The notes: generated by a model from the sequence alone, not told the origin. Shown: positions 1-9,422, counted from the stretch's first letter. The stretch is 42,176 nt of DNA from Flavobacterium psychrophilum (GCA_945878515.1 CAMCTL010000005.1:1-42176); one strand, 5' to 3'. A program made the numbers and translations.

Positions 1-219
1 GAAGGTATTTTAGTTCAAAAAGCACGTTGGGGAAGATCTGAAATAACAAAGGGGAAAATCAAAATTGAATTGAGCAAAGATATAGATGCAACAAAATTGA
101 CATTAGCGCAAGTTCAAGAAATGATTGCCAAGAAAATGCCCGCCAAAAAAGTAGCAGTTAAGAAAGCTACTGTAGCTAAAAAAACTACTGCTAAGAAAAC
201 AACAGTCAAAAAGAAATAA
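1..219 (+). CDS. topA: DNA topoisomerase I, C-terminal end (partial)
   Basis: Only the last 72 codons are in the window; the reading frame is open from base 1 and ends with TAA at 217-219. The stretch EGILVQKARWGRSEITKGKI is typical of the C-terminal repeat domain of bacterial topoisomerase I in Bacteroidota. It is followed by a Lys/Ala-rich tail with repeated KKTT and AKK units, which in such enzymes binds DNA. The enzyme relaxes negatively supercoiled DNA in the cytoplasm. The next gene starts 3 bases downstream, so the two are probably co-transcribed. The assignment rests on this short C-terminal piece; the catalytic domain lies outside the window. Confidence 0.8.
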   Translation, partial: EGILVQKARWGRSEITKGKIKIELSKDIDATKLTLAQVQEMIAKKMPAKKVAVKKATVAKKTTAKKTTVKKK

Positions 220-222
220 AAG

Positions 223-1371
223 ATGGAATTTGATTTTCTAAAGCCATTAACTAACGAAATTCTGCAATTGTTTAAGACATTTTCTTCTCAACAGTTGGCG
301 AGTAAAGTGGTTTTTCATACTGAAGAGGATTTTCCAGATTTAGATAAAATTAAAATTGCTATTATTGGCGTTTTAGAAAATAGAGGCAACATAAATCAAA
401 CTGAAGAGGTTGATTTGAATCACATTCGGAGGGAATTGTATAGTTTATTTCCAGGTAATTGGGATACTTCAATTGCCGATTTGGGGAATATTCATGCTGG
501 AAACACCATTTCAGACACCTATTTTGCCTTAAAAAAAGTAATTTCAAGTCTAATTAAGAAGAAGATTATCCCAATAGTAATAGGTGGTTCACAAGATCTG
601 ACCTATGCACTATACAGAGCGTTCGACGACTTAGATCAAATGGTAAATTTAGTTGCTATTGATAGTAAATTTGATTTTGGAAAAGAAAGCGATAGTGTTT
701 CGGCTTCATCTTATTTAACAAAAATACTTATTGAAGAGCCTAACAATCTGTTTAATTTTTGTAACATTGGCTATCAAACATATTACAATTCACAAGAAGA
801 AATCGACTTAATTGATAAATTATTCTTTGAAGCCTATCGCTTGGGTGAAATTTCAAATAACATAGCACTTGCTGAACCTGTTTTAAGAGATGCAGATGTC
901 GTTAGTTTGGATTTGAAATCAATAAAGTCCATGGACTCTGGAAATATTGATGTTTTTTTGCCAAATGGATTTAATGGTAAAGAAATTTGTAGTTTATCCA
1001 GATATGCTGGCATTAGTGATAAAGTTTCGGTTTTCGGTGTTTTCAATCACAGTAGTTCAGCACAAGAATCCGTTTTAATAGCACAAATTATTTGGTATTT
1101 CATCGAAGGTTTCCAATATCGTGCAAATGAATATCCTTTTGGTAGTCGAGAAAATTATATAAAGTACATAATTCCTCTCGAAGAAGAATTGGTTTTCTAT
1201 AAAAGCGACAAAACAGATAGATGGTGGATTGAAATACCTATTATTTTAGATCGTTATAATAAGTTAAACAAAAGTTCGTTATTACCTTGTTCTTATGAAG
1301 AGTATCTTGAGGCTTGCAATAATGAAATTCCAGAAAGATGGTGGAAAGCCCAATCTAAAAATTTATTGTAA
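223..1371 (+). CDS. Arginase/formimidoylglutamase-fold protein, probably non-catalytic
   Basis: 382 aa, cytoplasmic (no signal peptide). The order of motifs fits the ureohydrolase (arginase, agmatinase, formimidoylglutamase) fold, but the metal ligands are replaced. The usual GGxHD reads GGSQD (residues 121-125), the usual DAHxD reads DSKFD (147-151), and the usual SxDxDxxDP reads SLDLKS around 228-233. Loss of both metal-binding histidines and one aspartate argues against a working binuclear manganese centre, so the name formimidoylglutamase would be misleading. The gene begins 3 bases after topA and lies just upstream of gldK. As I recall, an arginase-like gene also sits upstream of gldK in other Flavobacteria, so a link to gliding or secretion is possible but unproven. 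Fold assignment is fairly sure; function is unknown. Confidence 0.75.
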   Translation: MEFDFLKPLTNEILQLFKTFSSQQLASKVVFHTEEDFPDLDKIKIAIIGVLENRGNINQTEEVDLNHIRRELYSLFPGNWDTSIADLGNIHAGNTISDTYFALKKVISSLIKKKIIPIVIGGSQDLTYALYRAFDDLDQMVNLVAIDSKFDFGKESDSVSASSYLTKILIEEPNNLFNFCNIGYQTYYNSQEEIDLIDKLFFEAYRLGEISNNIALAEPVLRDADVVSLDLKSIKSMDSGNIDVFLPNGFNGKEICSLSRYAGISDKVSVFGVFNHSSSAQESVLIAQIIWYFIEGFQYRANEYPFGSRENYIKYIIPLEEELVFYKSDKTDRWWIEIPIILDRYNKLNKSSLLPCSYEEYLEACNNEIPERWWKAQSKNLL

Positions 1372-1488
1372 TATGTTGCTTATTTGTAATGGTTTACGAT
1401 AATATAAATAAGATTTCTTTTGTAGCTGAAGGCGCAATTTATTGGAGAAAATAGCAATATGCCTCCTTCAATAGATTTAAGATATAAA

Positions 1489-1515
1489 TTGATTTTTTAT
1501 CACTATATAAATTTG
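1489..1515 (+). promoter_or_regulatory. Candidate gldK operon promoter
   Basis: TTG at 1489-1491 and TAAATTTG at 1508-1515 match the Bacteroidota pattern TTG...TAnnTTTG, with a slightly short 16-base spacer. It lies about 100 bases before the gldK start in a 245-base intergenic region. It is the best match seen in that gap. Confidence 0.4.
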
Positions 1516-1616
1516 TTTGTGACAAATAAACAAAAAATTCATTAATTAATTGTTTTATTAAATAATTATAAATAGGTTTACACGCTAAATTAAAAACACA
1601 AATTAACCTTGCTATT

Positions 1617-3029
1617 ATGAAGAAATTTATTGCTATCGCTGCAATTCTAACCTTGTTAATTGGATGTGGAAAAACATCAGATAAAGGCGAACTCGTCGGA
1701 GTAAAAGGCGCTAAATGGCATCCTGAAAAGCCTTATGGAATGACACTTGTTTCAGGAGGTTCATTTATTATGGGAAAGTCTGATGAAGATGTTGCTAATG
1801 TTGGAGATGCAACTACTAAAACGGTTACGGTTCGGTCGTTTTATATGGATGAAACTGAGATTACAAATTCAGAGTATCGTGAATTTGTAGAATGGGTCAA
1901 AGATTCCACAATGAGGGTACGTCTTGCAATTTTGGCTGATGAGTCCGGAGCAAAACCAGGCGCAGGAGCTGCAAAAGGAAAAGGAAAAAATTCTGGAAGT
2001 ATTGGAGATTTTGCATTTAATGATCAAAATCCTGATAAAATGACTGCCTATGATAAGTACATGTATGATAATTATTATAGTGTAGGAACAGCCGATGATG
2101 CTTATGCTGGAAGAAAACTTAACCGAAAGGTTAAGCTTATTAAAGATACAAAATTGTATCCTGATGAGTATTATACTGAAGTAATGGATTCGATGTATTT
2201 ACCTATTGAAGCATCATATAATGGCCTAAGAACTATTGATGTAGATAAGTTGAAGTTTAGGTATTCATGGATGGATATTCAAGCGGCAGCAAAAGCCAAA
2301 GTAGGTAAAAGAAAGAATTTCATTCGTACTGAACAAGTGAAGGTGTATCCAGATACTACTTCATGGATTAAAGATTTTACTTATTCTTACAATGAGCCAA
2401 TGCACAACGATTATTTTTGGCATCAAGCTTATGCTTATTATCCTGTTGTGGGCGTAAATTGGATGCAAGCTAAAGCATTTTGTGCATGGAGAACTTTGAA
2501 AAAGAATACATACATTAAATCGAAAAAGAAAGGACACGATCGAACTAATTCTTTTCGTTTGCCTTCAGAAGCCGAGTGGGAGTATTCTGCTAGAGGAGGT
2601 TTAGAATCAGCTACATATCCATGGGGCGGACCATATACAAAAAATGATAGAGGTTGTTTTCTAGCAAATTTCAAACCTATGAGAGGTGATTATGCTGCCG
2701 ACGATGCGCTATATACAGTAGAAGCTAAATCGTTTGAGCCAAATGGTTACAACCTTTATAACATGGCAGGAAATGTTGCTGAATGGACAGAATCCGCTTA
2801 TGATCCAAATGCTTATGAATATGTTTCTTCAATGAATCCCAACAATACAGATAATTCCAATAAACGAAAGGTAGTTCGAGGAGGTTCATGGAAAGACGTG
2901 GCTTACTTTCTTGAAGTAAGCACCAGAGCTTTTGAATACGCTGATTCTGCTAGAAGTTTTATCGGATTCAGAACTGTTCAAGATTACATGGGATTGCAAA
3001 CAACTCAAAACAACAACAAAAAAAAGTAA
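1617..3029 (+). CDS. gldK: Gliding motility / T9SS lipoprotein GldK
   Basis: 470 aa. The N-terminus is a lipoprotein signal ending in LLIGC, with Cys17 as the predicted lipidation site. The rest has the formylglycine-generating-enzyme (sulfatase-modifying factor) fold: GMTLVSGGSFIMG near residue 40, LPSEAEWEYSARGG near 320, the NMAGNVAEW motif near 382, and VVRGGSWKD near 420. GldK with GldN forms a large ring under the outer membrane in the type IX secretion system, which exports proteins and powers gliding. An Ala/Gly/Lys-rich insertion (about residues 113-128) interrupts the fold. It is the first gene of gldK-gldL-gldM-gldN, all on the same strand with gaps of about 40-50 bases. Confidence 0.97.
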   Translation: MKKFIAIAAILTLLIGCGKTSDKGELVGVKGAKWHPEKPYGMTLVSGGSFIMGKSDEDVANVGDATTKTVTVRSFYMDETEITNSEYREFVEWVKDSTMRVRLAILADESGAKPGAGAAKGKGKNSGSIGDFAFNDQNPDKMTAYDKYMYDNYYSVGTADDAYAGRKLNRKVKLIKDTKLYPDEYYTEVMDSMYLPIEASYNGLRTIDVDKLKFRYSWMDIQAAAKAKVGKRKNFIRTEQVKVYPDTTSWIKDFTYSYNEPMHNDYFWHQAYAYYPVVGVNWMQAKAFCAWRTLKKNTYIKSKKKGHDRTNSFRLPSEAEWEYSARGGLESATYPWGGPYTKNDRGCFLANFKPMRGDYAADDALYTVEAKSFEPNGYNLYNMAGNVAEWTESAYDPNAYEYVSSMNPNNTDNSNKRKVVRGGSWKDVAYFLEVSTRAFEYADSARSFIGFRTVQDYMGLQTTQNNNKKK

Positions 3030-3070
3030 TATTTAAGTAAATTCAAACAACCTAAAAACAAACAAACATT

Positions 3071-3706
3071 ATGGCATTATTAAGCAAAAAAGTTATGAAT
3101 TTCTCCTATGGAATGGGAGCAGCTGTTGTAATTATTGGCGCACTTTTTAAAATTCAACATTATCCAGGAGCTGGTCCACTATTAATCGTAGGATTAGTTA
3201 CTGAGGCTTTAATTTTCGGATTATCTGCATTTGACCCCGTTGAAAAAGAACTTGATTGGTCACTAGTTTATCCAGAACTTGCTAATGGAGAGGCAAAGAA
3301 GAAAGTTGATAAACCTGAAAATGATAAAGAAGCTAATGGATTGCTTTCTCAAAAGCTAGACAAAATGCTTAAGGATGCAAAAATCGATAGCGAGTTGATG
3401 TCTAGTTTGGGAACGAGCATTAAGAATTTTGAGTCTGCTGCCAAAAGTATAGCTCCTACAGCAGATTCTATGGCGTCAACTAAGAAATATAGCGAAGAGT
3501 TAACGTTAGCTGCAACTCAAATGGAATCTTTAAATGGTTTATACAAAATTCAATTGGAAAGTGCTTCAAAAAATGCGCAAATCAATGATGAAGTAGCAGC
3601 AAACAACTTAAAATTAAAAGAGCAAATGCAATCATTGACTTCAAACCTTTCGTCTCTAAACAATGTTTATGGTGGAATGTTAACTGCAATGAGTAATAAA
3701 GGATAA
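3071..3706 (+). CDS. gldL: T9SS motor subunit GldL
   Basis: 211 aa. Two membrane helices lie at about residues 11-30 and 34-52, joined by the short loop KIQHYPGAG, followed by a cytoplasmic part that is helical and probably coiled coil (residues 75-205). GldL and GldM form the inner-membrane rotary motor that uses the proton motive force to drive type IX secretion and gliding. Lys27 at the end of the first helix and Glu45 inside the second are charged residues of the sort implicated in proton coupling in the family. The gene sits between gldK and gldM at the expected spacing. Confidence 0.97.
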   Translation: MALLSKKVMNFSYGMGAAVVIIGALFKIQHYPGAGPLLIVGLVTEALIFGLSAFDPVEKELDWSLVYPELANGEAKKKVDKPENDKEANGLLSQKLDKMLKDAKIDSELMSSLGTSIKNFESAAKSIAPTADSMASTKKYSEELTLAATQMESLNGLYKIQLESASKNAQINDEVAANNLKLKEQMQSLTSNLSSLNNVYGGMLTAMSNKG

Positions 3707-3756
3707 TTAGTTAGACTTTAAATAAATATATAAAATTAACTAATTAATTAGAAAAT

Positions 3757-5295
3757 ATGGCAGGCGGAAAATTAACCCCTAGACAGAAGATGATAAACTT
3801 GATGTATCTTGTTTTCATAGCAATGTTAGCTTTAAATATGTCAAAAGAAGTTTTATCTGCTTTTGGCTTAATGAATGAGAAATTTGAATCAGCCAATTCA
3901 GCTTTAATTCAAACTAATAAGCAATTATTGGAATCTATTAGGCAAAAAGGAACTGACAACGCTGGTCTATTTGGAGAAGCAAAAGCCTCTTCTGAAAAAA
4001 TCGCAACTATATCTAAAACTTTTTATGACTATATTGAGACTTTGAAGGCAGATGCAACAAATGGCGTTGAGCTCGAAGAAGATGGAAAGTTGCCTTATGA
4101 GGCTATGGATAAAGGACCTCACATTGATGAGACATGGTTTCAAGGTGATAATTATTCTGAAAAAGGAAATGAGATTGTTGCTGCGATGAGTAAGTATGTT
4201 GCAGACATGAAGGCAGCGGCAGGAACAAACACAAAGTTAGTTCCAGTTGTTAAAGAAATTGAATCTAAATTCAATACTGCCGATGTTAAAGATCGAGAAG
4301 GCGTTACGAAGAAATATCTTAACTATCATTTTGAACATTTCCCAGCTATTGCATCTTTAGCAAAGTTAACTGCTTGGCAGAATGACGTTCAAAAAGCGGA
4401 AGCTGATAGTTACAATAACTTATTAGGAAAAGCTGCTCTTGCGGCTTCATCAATGAAGAATTATACTGCGTTGGTTGTTTTGGATAAAAACGCGTATTTT
4501 CAAGGCGAATCTGTTACTGGAAAAGTTGTTCTTGGTCGTTATGATGAAAACACAAAACCTACATCCTTTCAAGGTCCAGGTAAAATAGTAAATGGTCAAG
4601 CAATGATTTCTATGACAGCAGGCGCTGTTGGTGAACAAACTATCAATGGTAGTTTTACCTTCATGGAAGATAACAAACCAGTACCTTTAAAATTTGAAGG
4701 AAAATATGTTGTAGTCCCAAGACCTAATTCTGCTACTATATCAGCTGATAAAATGAATGTGGTTTACAGAGGTGTTGTTAACCCAATGTCGATATCATTT
4801 GCTGGTATTGCAGACAATGCTGTTACTGCGTCGGCTCCTGGTCTTACAAAGTCAGGAAATGGTAAATACGAAATGCGTCCTGGTGTTGGAAACGAAGTAA
4901 CAATAGTTGTTAGCGGAAAGATGTCTGACGGAAAAGTTGCAAGCGATAAGAAAGTATACAGAATTAAAGGAATTCCTGGGCCAGCTGGAACAATAAGAGG
5001 TGAAATGGGTGTCGTTAAAGGTCCTAAATCCAGTTTAGAAATTTCAACGATTGGTGCAAAGTTAGTTGATTTTGATTTTGAAGTTGGTTTAGATGTTGTT
5101 GGTTTCAATTTTAAGGTAACTGGGCAACCAACAGTAGTCGTTGTAGGCAATAAATTAAATGCCCAATGTAAAACTGTTCTTTCCAAAGTTGGAAGAGGAG
5201 ATCAGGTTACTATTTCAGAAATTAAAACTAAATTAGTTGGTGCAGGTAGTTACTTATTACCAAGGACAGCTCCAGTAATTTATGAAATACAATAA
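3757..5295 (+). CDS. gldM: T9SS motor/periplasmic shaft subunit GldM
   Basis: 512 aa, the usual length. It starts MAGGKLTPRQKMINLMYLVF, a short cytoplasmic segment followed by one membrane helix (about residues 12-32). A helical periplasmic domain and then several Ig-like beta domains follow, with Gly/Val/Lys-rich sequence to the C-terminus. GldM spans the periplasm as a dimer and couples the GldL motor to the GldK/GldN ring. No frame problems are seen. Confidence 0.97.
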   Translation: MAGGKLTPRQKMINLMYLVFIAMLALNMSKEVLSAFGLMNEKFESANSALIQTNKQLLESIRQKGTDNAGLFGEAKASSEKIATISKTFYDYIETLKADATNGVELEEDGKLPYEAMDKGPHIDETWFQGDNYSEKGNEIVAAMSKYVADMKAAAGTNTKLVPVVKEIESKFNTADVKDREGVTKKYLNYHFEHFPAIASLAKLTAWQNDVQKAEADSYNNLLGKAALAASSMKNYTALVVLDKNAYFQGESVTGKVVLGRYDENTKPTSFQGPGKIVNGQAMISMTAGAVGEQTINGSFTFMEDNKPVPLKFEGKYVVVPRPNSATISADKMNVVYRGVVNPMSISFAGIADNAVTASAPGLTKSGNGKYEMRPGVGNEVTIVVSGKMSDGKVASDKKVYRIKGIPGPAGTIRGEMGVVKGPKSSLEISTIGAKLVDFDFEVGLDVVGFNFKVTGQPTVVVVGNKLNAQCKTVLSKVGRGDQVTISEIKTKLVGAGSYLLPRTAPVIYEIQ

Positions 5296-5337
5296 GAAAG
5301 TTTAATTTAGAGTTTCTTATTAACTTAAAATGATATT

Positions 5338-6330
5338 ATGATGAATATGAGAAATTTTTTAGTAGCAGTTATGTCCACTTTAGGGATTGTCTCTGTTTCC
5401 GCACAAACTAATTTGCTAAATGCAAAAATTCCTGAAGAAATTGGTCTGAAATCTGCAGCTCAACTCATATCAGATAATGATAAGCCATTGGAATATGGAT
5501 ATGTAGATGATAGAGATGTTTTGATGGGTAAAACGGTTTGGGAAATAATTGATTTAAGTGAACGAATCAATTTCCCGCTGTATTTTCCAACTGATACTGT
5601 CAACATAGGTTCTGACAGGCGGTCATTATATGATGTACTGACTAAAGCTATTAAAAAAGGTGAGATCACTGAAGTTTATTCTGATAGTTATTTTAATACC
5701 AAAAAATCATACAAGGACATTCAAGGTGCGTTGACTCGGATTGACACTACTGATGCGGGCCGTGAGCAGGTAAATCAAGATCCAAATGCTTACAAAACAC
5801 AAATTGTTTCGAGAAAGGTAACTACTGGAACTGGAAAAAATAAAGTGACTACAACAGTACAAGATACTATTCCTGCATCTAAAACAGTTTCTCCTGAATA
5901 TATTGTTAGGCAAGATCTTACTGCTCAAGATGTTAGTCAATACAAAATTAAAGGATACTGGTATTTTGATAAGCGTCAAAGTGAATTAAAATATAGGTTG
6001 CTAGGTATTTGTCCAGTAACACCTGATGTTTATACCATGAATAGCGAAGAAAAAGATTACATCGAGTTGTTTTGGGTGTTTTTTCCAGCATCTAGAGAAG
6101 TTTTTCATGAATATAAAGCATTTAATAATAAAAATTCGGCGATGCCAATTTCTTTTGACCAAATATTGAATTCTCGGAGGTTTAATGCGGTTATTTACAA
6201 AGAGGAAAATGTTTATGGTGATAGAGAGATTAAGAGTTATATGAAAGATAATGCACAAAATCAGTTGGTCGAATCGGAAAGGGTTAAAGATAAAATTAGA
6301 GATTTCGAAGAAGATATGTGGAATTATTAG
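5338..6330 (+). CDS. gldN: T9SS ring protein GldN
   Basis: 330 aa with a signal peptide (about residues 1-22, ending SVSA-Q). GldN is the periplasmic partner of GldK in the ring complex. The motifs YGYVDDRDVLMGKTVWEIID and ELKYRLLGICPV are characteristic of the family. ATG 5338-5340 is followed by a second ATG codon, and either could start the protein. It is the last gene of the operon; a strong hairpin terminator follows 11 bases after the stop. Confidence 0.96.
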   Translation: MMNMRNFLVAVMSTLGIVSVSAQTNLLNAKIPEEIGLKSAAQLISDNDKPLEYGYVDDRDVLMGKTVWEIIDLSERINFPLYFPTDTVNIGSDRRSLYDVLTKAIKKGEITEVYSDSYFNTKKSYKDIQGALTRIDTTDAGREQVNQDPNAYKTQIVSRKVTTGTGKNKVTTTVQDTIPASKTVSPEYIVRQDLTAQDVSQYKIKGYWYFDKRQSELKYRLLGICPVTPDVYTMNSEEKDYIELFWVFFPASREVFHEYKAFNNKNSAMPISFDQILNSRRFNAVIYKEENVYGDREIKSYMKDNAQNQLVESERVKDKIRDFEEDMWNY

Positions 6331-6341
6331 TAGTTTTTAAT

Positions 6342-6374
6342 AAAAACTCTCGCTATTTGCGAGAGTTTTTTTTT
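6342..6374 (+). terminator. Rho-independent terminator after gldN
   Basis: AAAACTCTCGC-TATTT-GCGAGAGTTTT forms a near-perfect hairpin followed by a run of T. It closes the gldKLMN operon. Confidence 0.9.
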
Positions 6375-6795
6375 TGAAGCATTTGTATACTTTATGATCT
6401 GTGGGCGTCTTCTTTTTTTATTAATAGGTCTTGACCTTTCGTATTTATTTGTCATTAATTTAATGATTGTGCTGCAATGGTGTGAAACTATAAACGCATC
6501 TAGAGATTAATTCTTTAAAAGTCAAAATGAAAAAGTTTTGATGTATTAGTTTACAATAGAAAAAAGCAGAAAATTTGATTATATGAATAGTACCGTTTAG
6601 AAATAAAAAATAATCCAATTTTTACTCTCTCTCCTTTGGAGAGGGTTGGGGTGAGGATAACAATAAAATACTATTTTATATTTCGAAATGGTATAACTAT
6701 CATAGTTGGATGACACGTTAAATTATATTTATAAGGTCAACCATGATATATGTTTAATTAATACTATCGCATAATAGTTATACTGCATCAAACAT
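6375..6795. other. Gene-free spacer with one interspersed repeat
   Basis: No credible coding sequence is seen here. At about 6624-6656 there is a palindromic unit (CTCTCCTTTGGAGAG followed by GGTTGGGGTGAGG) of a kind found again at 14006-14034. The remainder is AT-rich and looks like decayed sequence leading into the CIA30 pseudogene. Confidence 0.5.
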
Positions 6796-7269
6796 GGATT
6801 TTTTTTGCTTTTTCGACTCAAGCACACTTCTAAGAATGGCGTGTTGTAGATGATGATGTAATGGGCGGTGTATCTAAAAGTTCTGATTATTTACCACCGA
6901 AGCTCACTGTCAATTTTCGGGTCAGATTTCATTGGACAACAATGGAGGTTTTGCTTCCATAGAATTGATTAAGATTTTTAAATTTGATAAAAATAAGAAG
7001 TTCTCCGCATAAAGGGAGATTGATTGAGATATAAATTTCGTTTGAAAAATTCAGTGTCCAAGAAGGAATCTTATGCGCACCCATTTGACACTTGTGGACA
7101 ATGGGAAGAAGTAAAATTGGCTTTCAGCGAGTTTTATCCGCAGTTTCGAGGCAGCAAATTAAATTACCCGTATTTCAATTTTGAAATTATCGAACAGTTA
7201 ATTTTTTTATTTGCAAACAAGAAGCAGGCAAACTTACAATTATGTATCGATTGGATTGGTTTAGAGTAA
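6796..7269 (+). pseudogene. Broken CIA30-family gene
   Basis: Reading across frames recovers a relative of the intact gene at 12404-12925. VVDDDVMGGVSKSS (about 6845-6886) matches VVDDGVMGGNSSS; NNGGFASIE follows near 6940; YKFRLKN...SYAHPFDTCGQWEEVKL...FRGSKL...FANKKQ...IDWIGLE (7024-7269) lines up with the C-terminal half of the intact protein. The first part lies in other frames and contains stops, so the gene needs several frameshifts to read through. The last 81 codons remain open but lack a good start and are a residue of the old gene, not a separate gene. Confidence 0.85.
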
Positions 7270-7539
7270 GACAAATAATGACAGTTATCTGTTGCAAATA
7301 AATCATTTTTATTTCCCATTTTTGCATATTTAAATATGCATTCATTAAACAACAACTTTTGACAAAATTGCCATTAACAACAAATTTGCTGCAAATAATT
7401 CAAATCATCGAACTTTGAAGCATATAAAGTATTGAAATTTATTTCGTATTAGTAAAGTGCAAACCTAGTGTTTGTGAACAAACGATGCAATTGCTTTCGG
7501 GCAATCGGCAGAACAATTAAAAACAATAAATAGCAACGT
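7270..7539. other. Intergenic, nothing identified
   Basis: AT-rich spacer between the CIA30 remnant and the membrane protein gene. I see short inverted repeats but no convincing promoter or RNA gene. Confidence 0.4.
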
Positions 7540-7884
7540 ATGAAATTATTAATTAAAATTTTAATCACTGCTGGATTGGTGATGCTAATATCAAGATTGA
7601 TGTCAAAAGTAGAAGTAGACAGTTTTGTTGCAGCAGTAATTGTAGCAGCAGTACTAGGATTACTCAATATATTTGTAAAACCAATTTTGATTATACTGTC
7701 TTTGCCCGCAACAATATTTACATTGGGTTTGTTTTTATTTGTCATTAATGGTGGAATTATCATGCTGTGTGCAAAATTGGTTGATGGCTTCAGGATTAAC
7801 TCTTTCTTAACGGCAATGCTTTTTAGTGTGATTTTATCGATTTGCCAGACTATTGTTTTTAAATTAATTGGCGACGATAAATAA
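7540..7884 (+). CDS. Phage-holin-like (YvlD family) membrane protein
   Basis: 114 aa, almost entirely four membrane helices (about residues 5-20, 28-50, 55-80, 88-108). The motif AAVIVAAVLGLLNIFVKPIL is typical of the family annotated as phage holin family / YvlD. These are small chromosomal inner-membrane proteins of unknown role; the holin label comes from hydropathy, not demonstrated lysis. There are no phage genes nearby, and the gene precedes trigger factor. Confidence 0.85.
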   Translation: MKLLIKILITAGLVMLISRLMSKVEVDSFVAAVIVAAVLGLLNIFVKPILIILSLPATIFTLGLFLFVINGGIIMLCAKLVDGFRINSFLTAMLFSVILSICQTIVFKLIGDDK

Positions 7885-7929
7885 AATCAATTTCCAAAAG
7901 AATTCTCTCAAATACAACGGCTTAAAAAC

Positions 7930-7968
7930 TTGCTTGGGTTGCAAAATTTTTATACTTTTGCAACCCAA
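7930..7968 (+). promoter_or_regulatory. tig promoter inside a 13-bp inverted repeat
   Basis: TTG (7930-7932), 20 bases, then TACTTTTG (7953-7960) is an excellent Bacteroidota promoter. It overlaps a perfect inverted repeat TTGGGTTGCAAAA (7934-7946) / TTTTGCAACCCAA (7956-7968). The repeat could be an operator, or a terminator for the upstream gene since TTTT follows it. Confidence 0.7.
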
Positions 7969-7994
7969 TTTTATTAAGTAAATCAAAGAAGAAG

Positions 7995-9320
7995 ATGGAT
8001 ATAAAAAGAGTAGCATTAGACGCTGTAAACGAAACAATTGTAATGACAGTTGTGCACATGGATTACAAAGGTCAAGTAGCCAAAAGAATAAACGAAAAAA
8101 TGCCTTTGGCTACAGTTAAGGGCTTTAGAAAAGGTCAAGTGCCAAAAGACTTGGTTGCAAAACAATATGGAAAAGCAATCAAACAGGAAGAAGTTAAGAA
8201 AGTAGTTGATTTGGCTTTAGAGCGTTATTTGGCCTCAGAAAGATTAAATCTTTTGGGAACTCCTCTTGCAAAAGTGAATGATAATTTTGATTGGGATGCC
8301 GAAGAATTGGTATTTGAATATGAAATCGGTTTGGTTCCTAATTTCGAATTGGATTTGGAGGCTAAAAATGACATCATTAAGTATGTCGTAAAAGCCGACG
8401 ATAAATTAATTGACGGTCAAGTTGAGCGCATTCAAAAACAATTTGGCAATCCAATTCCTCAGGAAGTGGTCACAGAAGGTGTTGATATTAAAGGAATTTT
8501 TACTAATGAAGCTGAAGGAATCGGAAATACAACTACAATTACTTTGTCAATTTTCAAAGATAAAGCTACCGCTGATAAATTCATTGGTAAAAAAGTAGGC
8601 GATGTTGTAACTGTAAACACAAAAGGTTTATTTGAAGACGATCATAAATTGATGGATTATCTAAAAGTAGGTCACGACAATGTACATGGTTTAGCAATCG
8701 ATGTTGATTTTACAATCGAATCAATTACTATTTCGGAACCAGCGGAATTGAATCAAGAATTGTTTGATAAATTGTTTGGCGATGGAAATGTAGCTTCATT
8801 AGAAGATTTGAAAGCAAAAATCAAAGAAGATGCCGAAGCCCAATTTGCGCAACAAGCTGACCAAAAATTATTAGGCGATGTGACTGAGTTTTTAATTGAA
8901 AACACCAAATTCGATTTGCCAGCTGAATTCCTAAAAAAATGGTTGCAAACCGTTGGTGAGAAAAAATTATCACCTGAAGAAGCTGAAGTTGAATATGCAC
9001 GTTCTGAAAAAGGATTGCGTTTTCAATTGATCGAAGGTAGAGCAATGGCGCAAAGTGATATCAAAATTACTTTTGAAGATTTGAAATCTTTTACAACAAA
9101 AAATATCCGTCAGCAAATGGCACAATTCGGTCAAACGAATCCTACTGACGAAGAAGTTCAAGGAATTGTCGCGAGAGTTTTGTCGAACCAAGAAGAAGTA
9201 AAAAGACTTTCAGACCAAGTGGTTGCTGAAAAATTATTGGAAGTTTTCAAAGAAAAAGCAAATCCAACAACTAAAGAAGTTACTTACGATCAATTTATTG
9301 CTGCGTCTTACGGAGAATAA
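7995..9320 (+). CDS. tig: Trigger factor
   Basis: 441 aa, normal length. The N-terminal ribosome-binding domain carries the signature GFRKGQVPKDLV (about residues 41-52). A diverged FKBP-like middle domain (about 150-245) and the helical chaperone C-terminal domain follow. It is a ribosome-associated chaperone that shields nascent chains in the cytoplasm. The FKBP part is poorly conserved, as is usual in Bacteroidota, so prolyl-isomerase activity is doubtful. It sits upstream of clpP and clpX, the classical tig-clpP-clpX order, though a terminator and promoter-like signals separate it from clpP. Confidence 0.95.
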   Translation: MDIKRVALDAVNETIVMTVVHMDYKGQVAKRINEKMPLATVKGFRKGQVPKDLVAKQYGKAIKQEEVKKVVDLALERYLASERLNLLGTPLAKVNDNFDWDAEELVFEYEIGLVPNFELDLEAKNDIIKYVVKADDKLIDGQVERIQKQFGNPIPQEVVTEGVDIKGIFTNEAEGIGNTTTITLSIFKDKATADKFIGKKVGDVVTVNTKGLFEDDHKLMDYLKVGHDNVHGLAIDVDFTIESITISEPAELNQELFDKLFGDGNVASLEDLKAKIKEDAEAQFAQQADQKLLGDVTEFLIENTKFDLPAEFLKKWLQTVGEKKLSPEEAEVEYARSEKGLRFQLIEGRAMAQSDIKITFEDLKSFTTKNIRQQMAQFGQTNPTDEEVQGIVARVLSNQEEVKRLSDQVVAEKLLEVFKEKANPTTKEVTYDQFIAASYGE

Positions 9321-9422
9321 GTTGAAGTTAAAGGTAACAAATTGGAAGTTTGAATCAGAAAAGTGTAAAAATTTCGAATAACTTTATGGTTCTATTGCAA
9401 AGGCTAAACAATAAAAATTAAG

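Noticed and set aside
7024..7269. Separate 81-codon gene
   Set aside because: It is the C-terminal remainder of the broken CIA30 copy and lacks a proper start.
7540..7884. Holin of a prophage
   Set aside because: No phage genes are near; the family is a common chromosomal membrane protein whose name is based on hydropathy.
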